Positions 26,298 through 34,455 of a DNA stretch of 64,000 nt are shown here, piece after piece. Each line of letters begins with the position of its first letter. Position 1 is the stretch's first letter. Source of the DNA: Mycolicibacterium neoaurum ATCC 25795 (GTDB lineage: Bacteria > Actinomycetota > Actinomycetes > Mycobacteriales > Mycobacteriaceae); assembly GCF_000691525.1 (NCBI RefSeq), contig NZ_JMDW01000012.1:62001-126000 (forward strand). Direction: 5' to 3'. The notes under the pieces were generated by a model, which saw only the letters and a program-made list of their open reading frames with translations, ran no database searches and was not told where the DNA came from. Made by a program: the position numbers and the translations under genes.

Positions 26298-27077
26298 TCA
26301 GCGGGTGTAGAGCTCCGGGCGGCGCAACCGCAGATAGTTCACGTGCCCGCCGAGCACGCTGCGCAACGCGAGGTCGACGGTGAGGACGTCCTCGTCGCGG
26401 CCGAGTTCGGCCACCACCCGGCCGTCGGGGTCGACCGCGCGGCTGCCACCGCAGAATCGGTGCCCGATCTCGGTACCGCACCGGTTGGCGTAGACCAGCG
26501 GCAACCGATTTTCCAGCGCGCGGGACTGTGCGGCGATCAGGTGATCGTTGTACAGCGGGTCCATGTTGGCCGAGCTGACCACCAGCAGCTGCGCCCCGCC
26601 ATCGGCCAGGGTGCGGGCGACCTCCGGGAATTCCATGTCGAAGCAGTTCACCAGGCCCACCCGCAGATCACCGAGCTGCGCGACGACCAGCCGGTCCCCG
26701 GCGGTGAACGCCTGCGCCTCTGCGTCGAACAGGTGCGTCTTGCGATAGTTGGCAACCAGTGCGCCGGTGGCGTCGATCGCGGCCATCGAGTTGTAGGGCT
26801 TGCCCGGCCCCGGCTCCAGGTAACCGCCCACGAACGCGGTGCCGACCGCGGCGCAGGCCTCGGCGATCTCGGCCATTGCCTGCTCCGGCGGGGCGGCCAA
26901 CTCGTCGAGATCGTCGATCTCGTAACCGGTGAGGGCCAATTCGGGCACCACCACCAGATCGGCGTCGGCGTGCTCCCGTACGAGTGCACTGAGTCGGGCA
27001 CTGTTGCGCCCGATATCGCGTGCGGCGACGTCGAGTTGAGCGATCGCGACCCGGATGGTGTCAGCGTTGTCGGCCAT
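26298..27077 (-). CDS. Nitrilase-superfamily carbon-nitrogen hydrolase
   Basis: 259 residues with the full Glu-Lys-Cys triad: E46 (VPELALTG), K113 (YRKTHLF) and C145 (LVNCFDMEFPE). The fold resembles the aliphatic amidase/omega-amidase branch that hydrolyses small amides. The ATG at 27077 starts MADNADTIRVAIAQ, a proper first strand; the longer frame is unsupported. It is upstream of irtA on the same strand, separated by about 96 bases that contain the IdeR box, so probably not in the same transcript. Specific substrate not predictable. Confidence 0.85.
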   Translation of the reverse strand: MADNADTIRVAIAQLDVAARDIGRNSARLSALVREHADADLVVVPELALTGYEIDDLDELAAPPEQAMAEIAEACAAVGTAFVGGYLEPGPGKPYNSMAAIDATGALVANYRKTHLFDAEAQAFTAGDRLVVAQLGDLRVGLVNCFDMEFPEVARTLADGGAQLLVVSSANMDPLYNDHLIAAQSRALENRLPLVYANRCGTEIGHRFCGGSRAVDPDGRVVAELGRDEDVLTVDLALRSVLGGHVNYLRLRRPELYTR

Positions 27078-27178
27078 CTGGCCATTCTGCAACAGCGGCG
27101 CAGGCGAACCGGCCCACGAAGACAGGGGTGCGCCGTTACGCTCCCGACAAAGGCGGTTTCGCTGGGGAGGCGACGGGG

Positions 27179-28360
27179 ATGGCAGTGCGTGAGGGCGACC
27201 CTTCATATCTTGTGCAATGGGCGGATGTGATGCGGCGTGCGGGGGCGGTCGCGGCGATGGCTGCAGCGGCCCTGCTGTTCGGCATCGGCGGGGCCGGGAT
27301 CGCGCAGGCCGACGAGCCGGGTTCCACGAGCCCGGCGAGCGCGCAGCAGGACGCGGCGGACGGATCGGACCCGGCGCCCGACCCCGCCTCGACGCGGTTG
27401 GCCGACGCCGGTGCGGTCTCCGGACCGGACGATCACGACCGCGACGCCGCGGTGGACACCGATCGCCCGAGCACGGGCCGGGTCGCGACGCGCGCGCAGA
27501 CACTGCCCGATGACAATCCGCTGGCGGAGGCGGCCGTTGCGCGCGCCGAACCGGTGGCCCTGCCCGCACCGACCGACGAGAAGTCCACGGCGCACGGCGA
27601 TATCGGGAAGTGGATGCTCACGCCCGCGGGGCAGATCTCGGACTGGGGCGGTAAGCAACACGACGGCCGGACGCTGTTGGAAGCGGTGAACGTGATCATC
27701 GTCGATCCACGGTCGACGACGCCGGGGCAGGCCGGGCGTCGGCTCAACCAGGCGATGTTCGCGTCCGGATTCCCGGCCCAGCCGTTACACAGCTTCGGGT
27801 TCCAGGGCCGCATCGACGATGTCACCTACGGCCAACAGCCGGGCGGGGTGCTGGTGAGCTACTCCGATGATTTCTTCTTGCGCGAGAACAATCACGGCCG
27901 GATGTTCGGGCCGGATCCGATCGAGACCGCGACCGGGTTCGTCTGGAGTGGCGCGTTCTCCACCGAGCGGGTCGAGTTCGCCGGGTGGGTGCCCGGCCAC
28001 TCCTACGTCTCGTCCAATCAGGCGCGGGATTCACTGGCGACGGCGTTGGTCAGGAGCGGCCAGGCCACGTTCGGCGGTCTCGTCGCGCTGGACAATGCAT
28101 ATCAGAGCCTGACCAGCACCACCGGTGACCATGACGGATTCGCCGTCGTGCTGGTGCTGACCGGAGTCGGCGGTCCGTCGCGGCGCGAGATGCTGGTGAG
28201 CACGCGGGGCGGGGTCACCTCCGGGATCATGGCCGCCTCGGTGACGGCCGAGCGGACCTGTCCGGTCCTCCCGTCGACGTCGGTGGGCCTGACGCAATGC
28301 CGGCCCGACGGCCCCGTGGTTGCCATACCCGCGCGACGATCCCTTGACAGGACTTTCTGA
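27179..28360 (+). CDS. Secreted mycobacterial protein of unknown function
   Basis: 393 residues. The N-terminus has a hydrophobic signal (about 22-43: AVAAMAAAALLFGIGGAG) followed by AQADE, a typical signal-peptidase I site. Residues about 45-135 are a low-complexity Asp/Ala/Pro/Ser/Thr-rich linker. The folded part (about 140-393) has segments DIGKWMLTPAGQISDWGGKQHDG, VIIVDPRSTTPGQA, HSFGFQGRIDDVTYGQQPGG and FLRENNHGR (described by key pieces only). I recognise it as a recurring mycobacterial hypothetical but know no function. A ribosome site GGGGAGG precedes the ATG; an alternative ATG at 27230 would shorten the signal n-region. It lies between the nitrilase and cyp130. Confidence 0.75.
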   Translation: MAVREGDPSYLVQWADVMRRAGAVAAMAAAALLFGIGGAGIAQADEPGSTSPASAQQDAADGSDPAPDPASTRLADAGAVSGPDDHDRDAAVDTDRPSTGRVATRAQTLPDDNPLAEAAVARAEPVALPAPTDEKSTAHGDIGKWMLTPAGQISDWGGKQHDGRTLLEAVNVIIVDPRSTTPGQAGRRLNQAMFASGFPAQPLHSFGFQGRIDDVTYGQQPGGVLVSYSDDFFLRENNHGRMFGPDPIETATGFVWSGAFSTERVEFAGWVPGHSYVSSNQARDSLATALVRSGQATFGGLVALDNAYQSLTSTTGDHDGFAVVLVLTGVGGPSRREMLVSTRGGVTSGIMAASVTAERTCPVLPSTSVGLTQCRPDGPVVAIPARRSLDRTF

Positions 28361-28372
28361 CCGTCGTATTCA
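28344..28372 (+). promoter_or_regulatory. Near-consensus SigA promoter of cyp130
   Basis: TTGACA (28344-28349), a 17-base spacer, TATTCA (28367-28372), then six bases to the ATG at 28379. This is the clearest -35/-10 pair in the window and implies a leaderless mRNA. Confidence 0.75.
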
Positions 28373-28378
28373 TGAGAC

Positions 28379-29611
28379 ATGACAGCTCAGATGTCTCACG
28401 ATGCGGTCTTCCAACTCGCGACCGCCGAGACCTGGCCCGACCCGTGGCCGATGTACCGGGCCCTGCGTGACCACGATCCGGTGCACCATGTCCGGACCGA
28501 CCATCCCGACCACGACTACTACGTGCTGTCCCGGCATGCCGACATCTGGGCCGCCGCGCGCGATCACCGCACCTTCTCCTCGGCCCAGGGCCTGACGGTC
28601 AACTACGGCGAGCTGGAGATGATCGGGCTGACCGACAACCCGCCGATGGTCATGCAGGATCCACCGGTGCACACCGAATTCCGCAAGCTGGTTTCACGCG
28701 GCTTCACCCCGCGGCAGGTGGAGGCGGTGGAGCCCAAGGTGCGCGAATTCGTCGTCGAGCGCATCGAGAGATTGCGCGCCGATGGCGGCGGCGACATCGT
28801 CGCCGAGCTGTTCAAACCGCTGCCGTCGATGGTCGTCGCCCATTACCTCGGGGTGCCCGACGAGGACCGCGGTCAGTTCGACGGCTGGACCGACGCGATC
28901 GTCGCCGCCAACACCGCCGACGGGGGCATCGGCGGCGCACTGGAAGGCCTCGGCGATGCGCTGGGCGCCATGATGGCCTACTTCACGGCACTTATCGAGA
29001 AGCGCCGCGCCGAACCGGCGGACGACACCGTGTCACATCTGGTGGCCGCCGGCGTCGGTGCCGACGGGGACATCGCCGGGGTGCTGTCCATCCTGGCGTT
29101 CACCTTCACCATGGTCACCGGCGGGAACGACACCACGACCGGAATGCTGGGCGGCTCGGTGCAACTGCTGCACCGACACCCCGACCAACGCCGGCTACTC
29201 GTCGAACATCCGGACCTCATCGACGATGCGGTCGACGAGTTCCTCCGGCTGACCTCACCGGTACAGGGGTTGGCGCGCACCACCACCTGCGATGCGACGG
29301 TGGGCGACACCACGATCCCCGCCGGTCGCAAGGTGCTGCTGCTCTACGGTTCGGGCAATCACGACGAACGCCAATACGGTTCGGACGCCGAGCAACTCGA
29401 TGTCCGGCGCCGCCCGCGCAACATCCTGACCTTCAGCCACGGCGCGCACCACTGCCTGGGGGCCGCGGCCGCGCGGATGCAGTCGCGGGTCGCGCTGCAG
29501 GAATTACTGCGCCGCATACCGGAATTCGAGGTCGACCTGGACAGGGTGACGTGGGCCGGTGGCAGCTACGTGCGGCGACCGCTGTCGGTACCGTTCACCG
29601 TATGCCGATGA
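28379..29611 (+). CDS. cyp130: Cytochrome P450, CYP130 family
   Basis: 410 residues closely resembling M. tuberculosis CYP130 (Rv1256c) as recalled. The N-terminus MTAQMSHD...FQLATAETWP, the I-helix GGNDTTTG, the heme-binding FSHGAHHCLG with ligand Cys359, and the C-terminus SYVRRPLSVPF are all visible. Soluble monooxygenase, needing ferredoxin and reductase encoded elsewhere. Characterised CYP130 demethylates dextromethorphan and binds azoles; its natural substrate is unclear. The TetR regulator starts within its stop codon (ATGA), suggesting the regulator is co-expressed with the P450. Confidence 0.94.
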   Translation: MTAQMSHDAVFQLATAETWPDPWPMYRALRDHDPVHHVRTDHPDHDYYVLSRHADIWAAARDHRTFSSAQGLTVNYGELEMIGLTDNPPMVMQDPPVHTEFRKLVSRGFTPRQVEAVEPKVREFVVERIERLRADGGGDIVAELFKPLPSMVVAHYLGVPDEDRGQFDGWTDAIVAANTADGGIGGALEGLGDALGAMMAYFTALIEKRRAEPADDTVSHLVAAGVGADGDIAGVLSILAFTFTMVTGGNDTTTGMLGGSVQLLHRHPDQRRLLVEHPDLIDDAVDEFLRLTSPVQGLARTTTCDATVGDTTIPAGRKVLLLYGSGNHDERQYGSDAEQLDVRRRPRNILTFSHGAHHCLGAAAARMQSRVALQELLRRIPEFEVDLDRVTWAGGSYVRRPLSVPFTVCR

Positions 29612-30195
29612 GCGATTGGCTGGCCGACCGGCGGACCGAGGCCGCCGCCGAACGTATTCTCGACGCCGCCGAGGAGCTGTTCACCCGACACGACGCCGCC
29701 GCGGTGGGAATGAATGAGATCGCCCGCGCCGCAGGCTGTTCGCGCGCCACGCTGTATCGCTACTTCGAGAGCCGCGATGCGCTCCACACCGCCTACGTGC
29801 ACCGCGAGACGCATCGACTGTTCGGTGAGATCGGCGAGCAGCTCGCCGCGATCAGCGACCCACAACAGCGGTTGGTCGAGGGCGCGCTGAGCGCTTTGCG
29901 CCGGGTACGGGACAGCCCGGCGCTGGCGTCGTGGTTCGCTCACTCGGCCCGCCCGATCGGCGGCGAGATGGCAGAACGCTCCGAGGTGATCAGAACGCTG
30001 GCCGAGGCCTTCCTGGCATCGATGGGCGATGATCAACCCGGACTCACGCTGCGGGCCCGCTGGCTGGTGCGAGTACTGATCTCACTGCTGCAGTTTCCCG
30101 GCAACGACGATGCCGACGAACGCGCCATGCTGGAGACCTTCGTCGCCCCGACGGTCGGCGGATTCCTCACGCAGCCCAGTACGCGCGCGCCTTGA
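29608..30195 (+). CDS. TetR family regulator (Rv1255c type)
   Basis: 195 residues. The N-terminal helix-turn-helix (VGMNEIARAAGCSRATLYRYFESRDAL, about 35-61) is canonical TetR/AcrR; the C-terminal helices form the ligand pocket. ATG 29608 overlaps the cyp130 stop; an ATG two codons earlier is possible. The pairing with cyp130 is conserved with Rv1255c-Rv1256c, so a role in controlling the P450 is likely. Its last 29 bases overlap the convergent SIP gene. Confidence 0.87.
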   Translation: MSDWLADRRTEAAAERILDAAEELFTRHDAAAVGMNEIARAAGCSRATLYRYFESRDALHTAYVHRETHRLFGEIGEQLAAISDPQQRLVEGALSALRRVRDSPALASWFAHSARPIGGEMAERSEVIRTLAEAFLASMGDDQPGLTLRARWLVRVLISLLQFPGNDDADERAMLETFVAPTVGGFLTQPSTRAP

Positions 30196-30880
30196 CCGAT
30201 TTGCGCGGGATCTTGTAGTCCTCGCGCAGCACCTTGGCCACCGCCCTGGTGGTGCGGTTGTCGCAGGCCACCCAGCCGAAGTGGTCCGCAGCATCGAAGG
30301 CCGCCTCGGCGACGACGCGCACCAACTCAGCGCCGCCGTCGATACGGTCGACCCAGGTGACATCGGCTCTGCCGGTGGGGATCTCGCGGTCATCGTCGTG
30401 GGATGACTCGAGGAAGACCTGTGCCGGTGCGTCGCCGATGGCCGCAAGCAGCGAGTTGATCGCGGGTAACGAGGCAGCATCGCCGACGATGACATATCCC
30501 GCGGGCGCCGGTTCCGGAATGGCGAAATCACTGCCCAGCACCGTCACCTCAAGGGTGTCACCGACTGCGGCATTGCGCGCCCACCGGGTGGCGACACCGT
30601 CGTGCATGGCGAAATCGATATCGACGGTGCCCTTTTCAGGGTCCGGGTTGACCAGGGTGTAGCCGCGTTGATGGGAACGTGCCCCGTCGGGGAACCAACC
30701 GCGTACCCACATCGTCGGGTGGATGGACTGCTCACTCAGCAGTTCGGGTGCGACGAAGTGCAATCGCAGGAAGTTCTCGGTGATATCGGTGCGGCCGGTG
30801 ACGGTCAGTTCGTAGTCCCCGCCGCGCCACAGCTTGACCAGCACGCCCTCGATACCGCGTGACGGCTTCAGATCGATCAT
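30167..30880 (-). CDS. Siderophore-interacting protein (single-domain ferric-siderophore reductase)
   Basis: 237 residues, the complete SIP fold: FAD-binding part with RGYTLVNPD (R-x-Y-T motif), DFAMHDGVATRWA, and C-terminal KSVKARAYWAA. It parallels the N-terminal domain of IrtA along its whole length, so the two are paralogs. Predicted to release iron by reducing ferric siderophore in the cytosol, like ViuB/YqjH-type proteins. GGAGGG precedes the ATG, and a strong IdeR box lies at 30901-30919, so iron-repressed expression is expected. It is not at this place in M. tuberculosis. Confidence 0.9.
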   Translation of the reverse strand: MIDLKPSRGIEGVLVKLWRGGDYELTVTGRTDITENFLRLHFVAPELLSEQSIHPTMWVRGWFPDGARSHQRGYTLVNPDPEKGTVDIDFAMHDGVATRWARNAAVGDTLEVTVLGSDFAIPEPAPAGYVIVGDAASLPAINSLLAAIGDAPAQVFLESSHDDDREIPTGRADVTWVDRIDGGAELVRVVAEAAFDAADHFGWVACDNRTTRAVAKVLREDYKIPRKSVKARAYWAA

Positions 30881-30900
30881 GAGCCCTCCTAAGTCGATGC

Positions 30901-30919
30901 TTAGGTAAGGGTACCCTAA
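30901..30919 (-). promoter_or_regulatory. IdeR (iron) box upstream of the SIP gene
   Basis: TTAGGTAAGGGTACCCTAA matches the IdeR consensus at 16 of 19 positions and is a near-perfect palindrome. It is 20 bases before the SIP ATG and overlaps the stop codon of the acyltransferase gene. Confidence 0.85.
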
Positions 30920-32079
30920 TTTCTATTCGGGCGGTCTCGCACCCGGGTCAGCCGATGCAACAACCAGGCGAACGGGATGGTCGCCACCATCGTGCCGAAG
31001 AACAACGCCCACATCGAGCCGGTGTAGATCGGGAAGCGCAGCACCTCGACCATCACCAGTTCCATCAGGATCAGGTGGATCAGGAAGATCTCATAGGAGA
31101 TCTCACCGAGGAACACCATCGGCCGACTCGCCATCGCCCGGTAGTAGCAGCCATTGCGACCCGGCGCCGACCCCGTTAGCGCCAAAGGCGCGACCACCAG
31201 CGTGGCGATCGCCATGTAGAACACCGTCTTCACCAACGCCTCGCTCAACAGGGCCGGCGAGGTGGTCGGCGCACCGGCCAGCGGCGTGGCGGCGATCAGA
31301 TAACAGATCACCGCCAGCGGCAGGCACAGCATCGCGTAGGCGCGGGCACCCGTGGCCTCCCACACCGCAAGCAGCATGCCGCCGACGAACCAGGCCAGGT
31401 AGGTCGGCAACCACAGCGGTGCGGCGTCGGGAAGGAAATCGGTGCTGTGCACCAACCACAGCCACGCCGGGCTGACTGCAAACAGCACACCCAACCCGGT
31501 CAGCAGCAGGCCCGGTCGCCACCGTCGCCGGCACAGCACCACCAGCAACAACCACGCCAGCACCGGCAACACCAGATAGAAGGCCACCTCGACGGCCAGG
31601 CTCCACATCTGTGTCATGCCCTGGTGCAGATACGAATACAGGTAGTTGTCGGTGTAGATCTGGGTCAGAGTCAGATTGCGCAGCAACCCTTCCCAGGTGT
31701 GTCCGGGGTTGGGCCCGGCCTCGCGGAAGTGATACACCGCGTAGGCCACCAGCACGGTCACCACGTACGCCGGCATGATGCGGCGCACCCGATGCCAGGC
31801 ATAGCGCCGAACCGACGGCGACGGCAGCCCGGCAGCCGCCGCGCGCACCCACGGCCGGAACAGCAGAAAACCCGACAGCACGAAGAAGATCGGCACACCG
31901 ATCTCGGCGCGCGACCAGAACGAACCGGTGAAACCCTGCGGGTACTTACCCGTGGTGTACGCCGCGTGCGTCAACACCACCAGCAGTGCGGCGACCGCGC
32001 GCACACCGGTCAGCGCGTCGACCCGCCCGGTGGCCGAGACCGACTCCAGACCACCCTGGGCTTCGCGCTGCGACGTCAC
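30916..32079 (-). CDS. Acyltransferase-3 family membrane protein (Rv1254 type)
   Basis: 387 residues, about ten transmembrane helices. The N-terminal DALTGVRAVAALLVVLTHA contains the conserved active-site His, followed by IGVPIFFVLSGFLLFRPW, both typical of acyltransferase-3 proteins that O-acylate cell-surface sugars or lipids. The GTG start overlaps the deaD stop (GTGA, 32076-32079), so it is coupled to the helicase gene as in M. tuberculosis Rv1253-Rv1254. Acceptor and acyl group unknown. Confidence 0.87.
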   Translation of the reverse strand: MTSQREAQGGLESVSATGRVDALTGVRAVAALLVVLTHAAYTTGKYPQGFTGSFWSRAEIGVPIFFVLSGFLLFRPWVRAAAAGLPSPSVRRYAWHRVRRIMPAYVVTVLVAYAVYHFREAGPNPGHTWEGLLRNLTLTQIYTDNYLYSYLHQGMTQMWSLAVEVAFYLVLPVLAWLLLVVLCRRRWRPGLLLTGLGVLFAVSPAWLWLVHSTDFLPDAAPLWLPTYLAWFVGGMLLAVWEATGARAYAMLCLPLAVICYLIAATPLAGAPTTSPALLSEALVKTVFYMAIATLVVAPLALTGSAPGRNGCYYRAMASRPMVFLGEISYEIFLIHLILMELVMVEVLRFPIYTGSMWALFFGTMVATIPFAWLLHRLTRVRDRPNRN

Positions 32080-33770
32080 GAGTCCTTGCGGCGGGGCTTG
32101 CTGTTGCCGCTGCCGCGGTCAGGTTGCAGGTTGATCAGCACACCCTGGATCCGCGTGTTCTCCAGCTTCTTGTACACCTCGCGCGGCAACTTGGCAGGCA
32201 GCTCCACCAGCGAGTGGTCGACCCGAATGGCGATATGCCCGAAATCGCTGCGGTGCAGCCCACCCTCGTTGGCGATGGCACCGACGATCGCACCGGGAGC
32301 CACTTTGTGCCGCTTGCCCACCGCGATCCGGTAGGTCGCCAGATCGCTTCGCGTGCTGTGCTTCTTGCGCGGACGGTCCTCGCGGGATCCCCGATCGTCG
32401 CGGTCGGGGCGCTCCCTGCGCTTCTCCGGCGGCGGCTCGGTCATCAGGAACTCTTCGCCGTTGCGCGACTGCAGCGCCAACGCGGCGGCGATATCGGCCA
32501 GCGGCACATCGTGATCGCGTTCGTAGTCCTCGATGAGACGGCGGAACAGCTCGATCCCTGGACTATTGAGTGAATCGGTGATGGAGTCGCGGAACTTGGC
32601 CACCCGCTGGGCGTTGACATCATCGACCGACGGCAACTGGATCTCCACCAGCTTCTGCCGGGTGACCCGCTCGATCGAACCCAGCAGGTGCCGTTCGCGC
32701 GGGGTGACGAACAGCAGCGCCGTGCCCGAACGCCCCGCCCGGCCGGTGCGCCCGATGCGGTGCACATAGGACTCGGGGTCATGCGGGATGTCGAAGTTGA
32801 CCACGTGGCTGATGCGTTCGACGTCCAGGCCGCGGGCGGCGACATCGGTGGCGACCAGGATGTCGATCGTGCCGTCCTTGAGCTGGCTGATGGTGCGTTC
32901 ACGCACGGCCTGCGGGATGTCACCGTTGATGGCCGCCGCGGCGAAACCGCGGGAACGCAGCTTCTCGGCGACCTCCTCGGTGGCCTGCTTGGTGCGGACG
33001 AACACGATCATCGCGTCGCCCTCTTCGACCTCCAGCAGCCGCGTCAGCGCATCCATCTTGCGGGGATAAGACACCTGCAGGTAGCGCTGGGTGATGTTCT
33101 CGGCCGTCTGGGTCTTGGACTTGACCGTCACCTCGACCGGATCGTGCAGGTACTTGGCGGTGATCTTCTTGATGGCCGGCGGCATGGTCGCCGAGAACAG
33201 GGCGACCTGCTTGTACTCGGGGGTGTCGGCCAGGATGCGTTCGACATCCTCGGCGAAACCCATCTGCAGCATCTCGTCGGCCTCGTCGAGCACCAGGTAA
33301 TCCAGGTGCGAGAGGTCCAGACTGCCCTTCTCCAGATGGTCGATGACGCGTCCCGGCGTACCGACGACCACCTGCGCGCCACGTTTGAGACCGGCGAGCT
33401 GGGGCCCGTAGGACGAACCGCCGTAGACGGGCAGCACGTTCACCGACAGGTGGGCGCCGTACCGACCGAAAGCCTCCGCGACCTGCAAGGCCAGTTCCCG
33501 CGTCGGGGCCAGGACCAGTGCCTGGGTGTGACGGCTGCCGACGTCGATCTTGGACAGGATCGGGATGGCGAACGCCGCCGTCTTGCCCGTTCCGGTCTGG
33601 GCGAGGCCGACGACATCGGAGCCCGCCAGCATCGGCGGGATGGTGGCCGCCTGGATCGCCGAAGGCGACTCGTAGCCGACCTCCGTGACGGCCTGCAGCA
33701 CGGATGGGTGAATCTGCAGGTCAGCAAAGGTCAGTTCGGGGGCGGGGCTGGGTTCATCGGTCGAGGTCAT
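32076..33770 (-). CDS. deaD: DEAD-box ATP-dependent RNA helicase
   Basis: 564 residues. The Q motif (about 13-42), AQTGTGKT, PTRELA, DEAD (VLDEADEML), SAT (FSATMPP) and HRIGRTGR are all in place, followed by a DbpA/CsdA-type RNA-binding domain (about 470-550) and a short basic tail. Role by family: RNA unwinding in ribosome assembly and cold adaptation. Length equals the M. tuberculosis protein within a residue or so. On the minus strand TAGACT lies about nine bases before the ATG, giving a very short leader. Divergent from lprE. Confidence 0.93.
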   Translation of the reverse strand: MTSTDEPSPAPELTFADLQIHPSVLQAVTEVGYESPSAIQAATIPPMLAGSDVVGLAQTGTGKTAAFAIPILSKIDVGSRHTQALVLAPTRELALQVAEAFGRYGAHLSVNVLPVYGGSSYGPQLAGLKRGAQVVVGTPGRVIDHLEKGSLDLSHLDYLVLDEADEMLQMGFAEDVERILADTPEYKQVALFSATMPPAIKKITAKYLHDPVEVTVKSKTQTAENITQRYLQVSYPRKMDALTRLLEVEEGDAMIVFVRTKQATEEVAEKLRSRGFAAAAINGDIPQAVRERTISQLKDGTIDILVATDVAARGLDVERISHVVNFDIPHDPESYVHRIGRTGRAGRSGTALLFVTPRERHLLGSIERVTRQKLVEIQLPSVDDVNAQRVAKFRDSITDSLNSPGIELFRRLIEDYERDHDVPLADIAAALALQSRNGEEFLMTEPPPEKRRERPDRDDRGSREDRPRKKHSTRSDLATYRIAVGKRHKVAPGAIVGAIANEGGLHRSDFGHIAIRVDHSLVELPAKLPREVYKKLENTRIQGVLINLQPDRGSGNSKPRRKDS

Positions 33771-33827
33771 TTCATGAGCAGTCTAATGTGTGCGCGTCGC
33801 CACCCCCGACCAGACGTGGCGCACCGG

Positions 33828-33833
33828 TACGGT
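33828..33833 (+). promoter_or_regulatory. -10 element of a leaderless promoter (lprE)
   Basis: TACGGT, eight bases, then GTG at 33842. Confidence 0.45.
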
Positions 33834-33841
33834 GCGGTGTT

Positions 33842-34411
33842 GTGATGACGAGGTCGCTACCGACGGCCGGCCGTGCGCTGGTACTGGCAGCCGTCCTCGT
33901 GCTGGCGGGTTGTGGATCCAGCGATTCCACGGTGTCCAAGACCCCGGACGCACCGGCGCCGGTGTCAGCGCCGGCCAGCGCGACGGTGACAGCCGCCCCG
34001 CCGCCACCACCGCCGGAGCCCACCCCGGCCGCCGACCCGTGTGCGGTGAACCTGGCCGCCCCCGAGGTCGTCCGCGCGGTGTCCGAGCTGCCGCGCGACC
34101 CGCGCAGCAATCAGCCGTGGAACCCGGAACCGTTGGCGGGCAACTACAACGAGTGCGCCCAGCTGTCGGCGGTGATCGTCAAGGCCAATACCAATGCCCA
34201 GAACGCCAACACCCGCGCGGTGATGTTCCACCTCGGCAAGTTCATCCCCACCGGCGTGCCCGACACCTACGGGTTCAACGATATCGACACCACCGCCAGC
34301 ACCGGGGACACCGTGGCGCTGATGTTCACCGGTGGCGTGCCCGGGGTGAACAGTGTGGTGCGGTTCCGCTGGAACGGCGCCGGTGTCGAACTGATCGGCA
34401 ATACCGGCTGA
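33842..34411 (+). CDS. lprE: Lipoprotein LprE
   Basis: 189 residues. The signal ends in the lipobox VLAGC (Cys24), followed by a Pro/Ala/Ser-rich spacer (about 35-68) and a compact domain with DPCAVNLAAPEVVRAVSELP and LGKFIPTGVPDTYGFNDI segments of the LppP/LprE type. Membrane-anchored on the outside. In M. tuberculosis LprE (Rv1252c) has been linked to host interaction; that is from the ortholog, not visible here. Position between deaD and the Rv1251c-like helicase matches. GTG 33842 and ATG 33845 are both possible starts. Confidence 0.85.
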   Translation: MMTRSLPTAGRALVLAAVLVLAGCGSSDSTVSKTPDAPAPVSAPASATVTAAPPPPPPEPTPAADPCAVNLAAPEVVRAVSELPRDPRSNQPWNPEPLAGNYNECAQLSAVIVKANTNAQNANTRAVMFHLGKFIPTGVPDTYGFNDIDTTASTGDTVALMFTGGVPGVNSVVRFRWNGAGVELIGNTG

Positions 34412-34443
34412 GTCGCCTCCGGATCGGTGTCGGAGGCGTCCCC

Positions 34444-34449
34444 TAGCCT
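34444..34449 (+). promoter_or_regulatory. -10 element of a leaderless promoter (nuclease-helicase)
   Basis: TAGCCT, six bases, then GTG at 34456. Confidence 0.5.
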
Positions 34450-34455
34450 GGACGC

